DNA of 9,044 bases from positions 1-9,044 of the forward strand of contig DAOUWX010000063.1 in NCBI GenBank assembly GCA_030666935.1. Direction: 5' to 3'. Below are positions 6,073 through 9,044 of the stretch, one piece after another. Below the pieces are notes generated by a model, which did no database searches, was not told the origin of the DNA, and worked only from the letters and a program-made list of their open reading frames with translations. Positions within the stretch are counted from its first letter, which is position 1. Every line of letters starts with the position of its first letter. This DNA comes from Atribacterota bacterium. Its GTDB lineage: Bacteria; Atribacterota; Phoenicimicrobiia; Phoenicimicrobiales; Phoenicimicrobiaceae. A program made the position numbers and the translations under genes.

Positions 6073-7335
6073 ATGGGAAAAACAATTACGGAAAAGATAC
6101 TCTCAGCCCATACAGATACAGATAAATTTAGGATAGGAGATATAATTAAAGCTCGGGTTGACTTTGCCTTTGCCAATGATATCACTGCTCCTATTGCCAT
6201 AAAATATTTTAAAGAAAGTGGAGCAAAGCAAGTATTTGATAAAAAAAGAATTGGTCTAATACCAGATCATTTTGCTCCCAATAAAGATATAAAATCTGCA
6301 GAACAGTGTAAATTATTAAAAGAATTTGCTCAGGAGTATGAAATAGAGAATTATTTTGAAATAGGAAAGATGGGAATAGAACATGCCCTCCTACCAGAAA
6401 AAGGATTAGTTCTTCCTGGAGATGTGGTAGTGGGAGCAGATTCTCATACTGACACTTCCGGGGCATTAGGTGCCTTTGCCATTGGGGTGGGTAGTACTGA
6501 TTTGGCAGCTGTTATGGCTCTTGGTGAGGTCTGGCTAAAGATACCTCCTACTATCAAATTTATTTATTCTGGAAAACTAAATAAATGGGCAAGTGGAAAA
6601 GACCTAATCCTCTACACTATTTCCAAGATCGGGGTAGATGGAGCAAATTATAAGGTGATGGAATTTAGCGGGGAAGTAATTAAAAGTCTTTCTATGGATA
6701 ACCGCTTTACTATGTGTAATATGGCTATTGAAGCAGGAGCTAAAACCGGGATTATCGAACCTGATGAGATTACTTTGGAATATTTAAAAGGGCGAGCCAA
6801 AAGATCTTTTCAAATTTATAAAAGTGATACAGATGCCCATTATGAAAAGATTATAGAGATCGATGTTAGTAAAATTGAGCCCCAGGTGGCTTTCCCTCAT
6901 CTACCGGAAAATACTAAACCGATCAGTAAAGCGAAAGGGGTTAAAATTAATCAATCTATTATCGGCTCCTGTACCAACGGTAGAATAGAAGACTTACGTA
7001 TAGCTGCTGAAATTTTAAAAGGACAGCAGGTTCATCCTGAAGTTAGATTAATTATTATACCCGCAACTCAAGATATCTATCTACAGGCTATTCGAGAGGG
7101 TTTAGTCGAAATCTTTATTACTTCTGGTGGAGCAGTAAGTACACCTACCTGTGGTCCCTGTTTAGGTGGTTATATGGGCATCTTGGCTAAAGGAGAAAGA
7201 GCAATTTCTACTACAAACAGGAATTTCGTAGGGAGGATGGGACATCCCGAAAGCGAAGTATACCTGGCCAGTCCTGCCCTTGCTGCTGCCTCTGCAATTA
7301 TGGGGAGAATAGCTAGTCCTGAGGAGGTGAAATAG
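6073..7335 (+). CDS. leuC: 3-isopropylmalate dehydratase-type large subunit (LeuC/HacA, archaeal-type short form)
   Basis: Large subunit of an aconitase-family hydro-lyase that isomerises 2-isopropylmalate to 3-isopropylmalate or a related tricarboxylate. At 420 residues it is the short form in which the swivel domain is a separate gene. The three cluster ligands are present: C300 in GSCTNGR, and C360 and C363 in TCGPCLGG. Also seen are DHFAPN (65-70), GADSHT (121-126) and NRNFVGRMG (382-390). An AAGGAGG Shine-Dalgarno (6061-6067) lies six bases from the ATG, one of the strongest in the window. It starts 24 bases after the reactivase gene, so it may share its transcript. The short form includes isopropylmalate isomerases, homoaconitases and citramalate isomerases. 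No synthase is nearby, so leucine synthesis is the default, not a proven, assignment. Confidence 0.88.
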   Translation: MGKTITEKILSAHTDTDKFRIGDIIKARVDFAFANDITAPIAIKYFKESGAKQVFDKKRIGLIPDHFAPNKDIKSAEQCKLLKEFAQEYEIENYFEIGKMGIEHALLPEKGLVLPGDVVVGADSHTDTSGALGAFAIGVGSTDLAAVMALGEVWLKIPPTIKFIYSGKLNKWASGKDLILYTISKIGVDGANYKVMEFSGEVIKSLSMDNRFTMCNMAIEAGAKTGIIEPDEITLEYLKGRAKRSFQIYKSDTDAHYEKIIEIDVSKIEPQVAFPHLPENTKPISKAKGVKINQSIIGSCTNGRIEDLRIAAEILKGQQVHPEVRLIIIPATQDIYLQAIREGLVEIFITSGGAVSTPTCGPCLGGYMGILAKGERAISTTNRNFVGRMGHPESEVYLASPALAAASAIMGRIASPEEVK

Positions 7336-7336
7336 A

Positions 7337-7846
7337 ATGATAATCAAAGGTAAAGTCTGGAAATTTAAAGACAACATCGATACTGACGTAATTATCCCTG
7401 CTCGTTATCTTAATACCTCTGATCCCAAAGAGTTAGCCCTGCATTGCATGGAAGACTATGATTCTGAATTTGTTAAGAAAATGAATCAGGGGGATATTAT
7501 AGTAGCGGGTAATAATTTTGGATGCGGGAGTTCCCGCGAACATGCCCCTATTGCCCTAAAAGCAGTAGGAGTATCTTGTATTATCGCAAAATCTTTTGCC
7601 CGAATTTTTTTTAGAAATGCTATAAACATTGGTCTTCTTATTTTTGAATCTGTAGAAGTAGTAGAGCAATGTTCTCCAGGGGATATATTAGAAGTAGATA
7701 CAACAAAAGGGATAATAAAAAATTTAAGCAATAACAAAATCTATAAAACTAATCTTTTGCCTGAATTTATACAAAAAATTATTTCGGGGGGCGGTTTAAG
7801 AGAATATGTTAAAGAAGAAGTAAAAAGGAGGAAAATAAATGTATAA
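7337..7846 (+). CDS. leuD: 3-isopropylmalate dehydratase-type small subunit (LeuD/HacB)
   Basis: Small swivel-domain subunit that completes the active site of the large subunit. It has 169 residues, usual for the archaeal-type form. Seen are NIDTDVIIPARYL (13-25), GNNFGCGSSREHAP (58-71) and SFARIFFRNAINIG (86-99), the conserved substrate-binding and interface motifs. The specificity loop after ARYL reads Y24-L25-N26-T27. Studied homoaconitases carry YLRT and isopropylmalate isomerases carry other residues here, so YLNT does not decide the substrate. The ATG is one base beyond the large-subunit stop, and its AGGAGGTGA Shine-Dalgarno (7322-7330) lies inside the end of that gene, indicating translational coupling and matched output of the two subunits. 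Its own end overlaps the next gene by 8 bases. Confidence 0.9.
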   Translation: MIIKGKVWKFKDNIDTDVIIPARYLNTSDPKELALHCMEDYDSEFVKKMNQGDIIVAGNNFGCGSSREHAPIALKAVGVSCIIAKSFARIFFRNAINIGLLIFESVEVVEQCSPGDILEVDTTKGIIKNLSNNKIYKTNLLPEFIQKIISGGGLREYVKEEVKRRKINV

Positions 7847-8975
7847 CATAGCTTTAATTCCTGGTGACGGAATAGGTGCTGAAATAATCAGAGAAGGTAG
7901 GAAGGTAATAGAGGCAGCTTCTTGTAAATTTGGAATAGAAATTAAATGGAACGAATATCCCTTTGGTGCTGAACATTATCTAAAGACTGGGGAATTATTA
8001 CCCGATAGTTCCTTAAAAGAGATTGAAGATATGGATGCTATATATCTTGGGGCAGTTGGTGACCCTCGAGTAAAGCCGGGCATTTTAGAAAAGGAGATAT
8101 TATTAAAAGCCAGATTTTATTTTGACCAATATATTAATCTACGTCCTATCAGATTGTATAAAGGGGTTCCCTGTCCGTTAAAAGATAAAAACCCGGAAGA
8201 TATTAATTTTTATGTGGTTAGAGAAAATACTGAAGATTTTTATGTAGGAATTGGGGGGAGATTTAAAGCGAAAACCCACCAAGATAATTTAGAAGTATTA
8301 AGAAAGCTGTATAAAACTAAAATTAAAGTAGGTTTTAATTTAGAACAAGAAGAAGAAATAGCCTATCAAATTGGTTTAATTAGTAAATCAGGAACTCAAA
8401 GGGTAATGAAATATGCCTTTGAGTTAGCCAAGAAAAAGGATATGAAGAGAGTGACCTCAGTTGATAAAGCTAATGTTTTAACTAATATCTATGGATTATG
8501 GCGAGATGTTTTTAAAGAAATAGCCACTCAATATCCTGATATTGAAACTGAATTTACTTTTGTAGATGCTATTACCATGTGGTTTGTTAGAAAACCGGAG
8601 TGGTTCAAAATAGTAGTTACCCCCAATATGTTCGGTGATATTATTACCGATTTAGGAGCGATGATTCAAGGGGGTTTGGGTATAGCTGCCGGAGGTAATA
8701 TAAATCCGGAGGGCATTTCAATGTTTGAACCAATTCATGGTTCTGCTCCCAAATATAAGGATAAATCTATTGCCAATCCTACTGCCACCATACTGGCTGG
8801 GGCAATGATGTTAGACTGTTTAGGAGAATTAAAAGCAGCTAAAGCCATTGAGGATGCGGTAGAAAAAATCTTAAGCGAAGGAAAAATAAGATCCCGTGAT
8901 TTAGGAGGAGATTCCTCTACTGAAGAAGTAGGAGATGAGGTAGTTAGAATACTCAAAGAAATAAATATTAAATGA
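7839..8975 (+). CDS. Isocitrate/isopropylmalate-family beta-decarboxylating dehydrogenase (LeuB-like, substrate unresolved)
   Basis: Oxidises a 2-hydroxy-3-substituted dicarboxylate or tricarboxylate and removes CO2, using NAD(P). The 378-residue protein is full length: PGDGIG (8-13), YINLRP (98-103), R128-ENTEDFY with catalytic Y135, catalytic K210 in VDKAN, and metal-binding D243, D267 and D271. ENTED replaces the RELTGG loop of classical bacterial LeuB and resembles isocitrate-, homoisocitrate- and tartrate/malate-type relatives. At the cofactor site the motif is HGSAPK305-Y306, matching the lysine-tyrosine pair that contacts the NADP phosphate in E. coli isocitrate dehydrogenase, although A312 is LeuB-like. 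An AAGGAGGAAA Shine-Dalgarno (7825-7834) and the 8-base overlap with the small-subunit gene tie it to the preceding hydro-lyase. Isopropylmalate dehydrogenase is the most likely role; homoisocitrate or isocitrate dehydrogenase is possible. Confidence 0.82.
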   Translation: MYNIALIPGDGIGAEIIREGRKVIEAASCKFGIEIKWNEYPFGAEHYLKTGELLPDSSLKEIEDMDAIYLGAVGDPRVKPGILEKEILLKARFYFDQYINLRPIRLYKGVPCPLKDKNPEDINFYVVRENTEDFYVGIGGRFKAKTHQDNLEVLRKLYKTKIKVGFNLEQEEEIAYQIGLISKSGTQRVMKYAFELAKKKDMKRVTSVDKANVLTNIYGLWRDVFKEIATQYPDIETEFTFVDAITMWFVRKPEWFKIVVTPNMFGDIITDLGAMIQGGLGIAAGGNINPEGISMFEPIHGSAPKYKDKSIANPTATILAGAMMLDCLGELKAAKAIEDAVEKILSEGKIRSRDLGGDSSTEEVGDEVVRILKEINIK

Positions 8976-9044
8976 TTTCAAATTATATTTATTAACTACA
9001 CTGTATTAATTCTAAGTTTTTACTCTTTATCTTTTTTATAAAAT

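Noticed and set aside
6209..6466. Minus-strand open frames inside the leuC, leuD and dehydrogenase genes
   Set aside because: They lie wholly within strongly conserved + strand genes, lack Shine-Dalgarno support and have low-complexity compositions typical of antisense shadows.
8976..9044. Terminator after the dehydrogenase gene
   Set aside because: The tail is AT-rich with short T-runs, but no stable stem directly preceding a T-run could be found by eye.

Overview
The window is 9,044 bases of AT-rich DNA, and every convincing gene lies on the + strand. Gene content points to an anaerobic bacterium that fixes sulfide directly into homocysteine. The evidence is an HcyBio (DUF39) protein, a NIL-plus-ferredoxin protein and a UPF0280 protein in a row, a set known from methanogens, sulfate reducers and other strict anaerobes. 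Bacterial Shine-Dalgarno sites, folate-type one-carbon enzymes and archaeal-type (short) LeuC/LeuD subunits fit an uncultured anaerobic bacterial lineage or a deep-branching Gram-positive. The phylum cannot be fixed from this sequence.

Layout. Region 1 (1-1703) holds the 3' end of the HcyBio gene, a NIL/2x[4Fe-4S] ferredoxin gene and a UPF0280 (COG2122) gene; together they are the anaerobic route from an aspartate-semialdehyde-level precursor plus sulfide to homocysteine. Region 2 (1704-2057) is a 354-base noncoding gap. It carries a poor terminator candidate, a relatively GC-rich imperfect palindrome of about 100 bases that looks like a dispersed REP/MITE-type repeat, and a weak promoter candidate. 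Region 3 (2058-6048) holds proC, then a stand-alone corrinoid protein, a methyltetrahydrofolate:corrinoid methyltransferase of AcsE/MetH-pterin type, metF, and a stand-alone MetH-type reactivation-domain protein. A long imperfect hairpin lies between the last two. Region 4 (6073-8975) is a tightly coupled trio: LeuC-type and LeuD-type hydro-lyase subunits and an isocitrate/isopropylmalate-family beta-decarboxylating dehydrogenase.

How the genes fit together. MetF would make methyl-tetrahydrofolate, the AcsE-like protein would move the methyl group to the corrinoid protein, and the activation-domain protein would rescue oxidised cobalamin by reductive methylation with SAM. Three of the four modules of MetH are therefore present as separate genes, while the homocysteine-binding module is absent from the window. 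With the homocysteine-forming genes just upstream, the simplest reading is a methionine-making island with a disassembled methionine synthase whose final catalytic subunit lies elsewhere. The last three genes perform the isomerase and oxidative decarboxylation steps of 2-oxoacid chain elongation (leucine or a related pathway). No synthase is present to fix the substrate.
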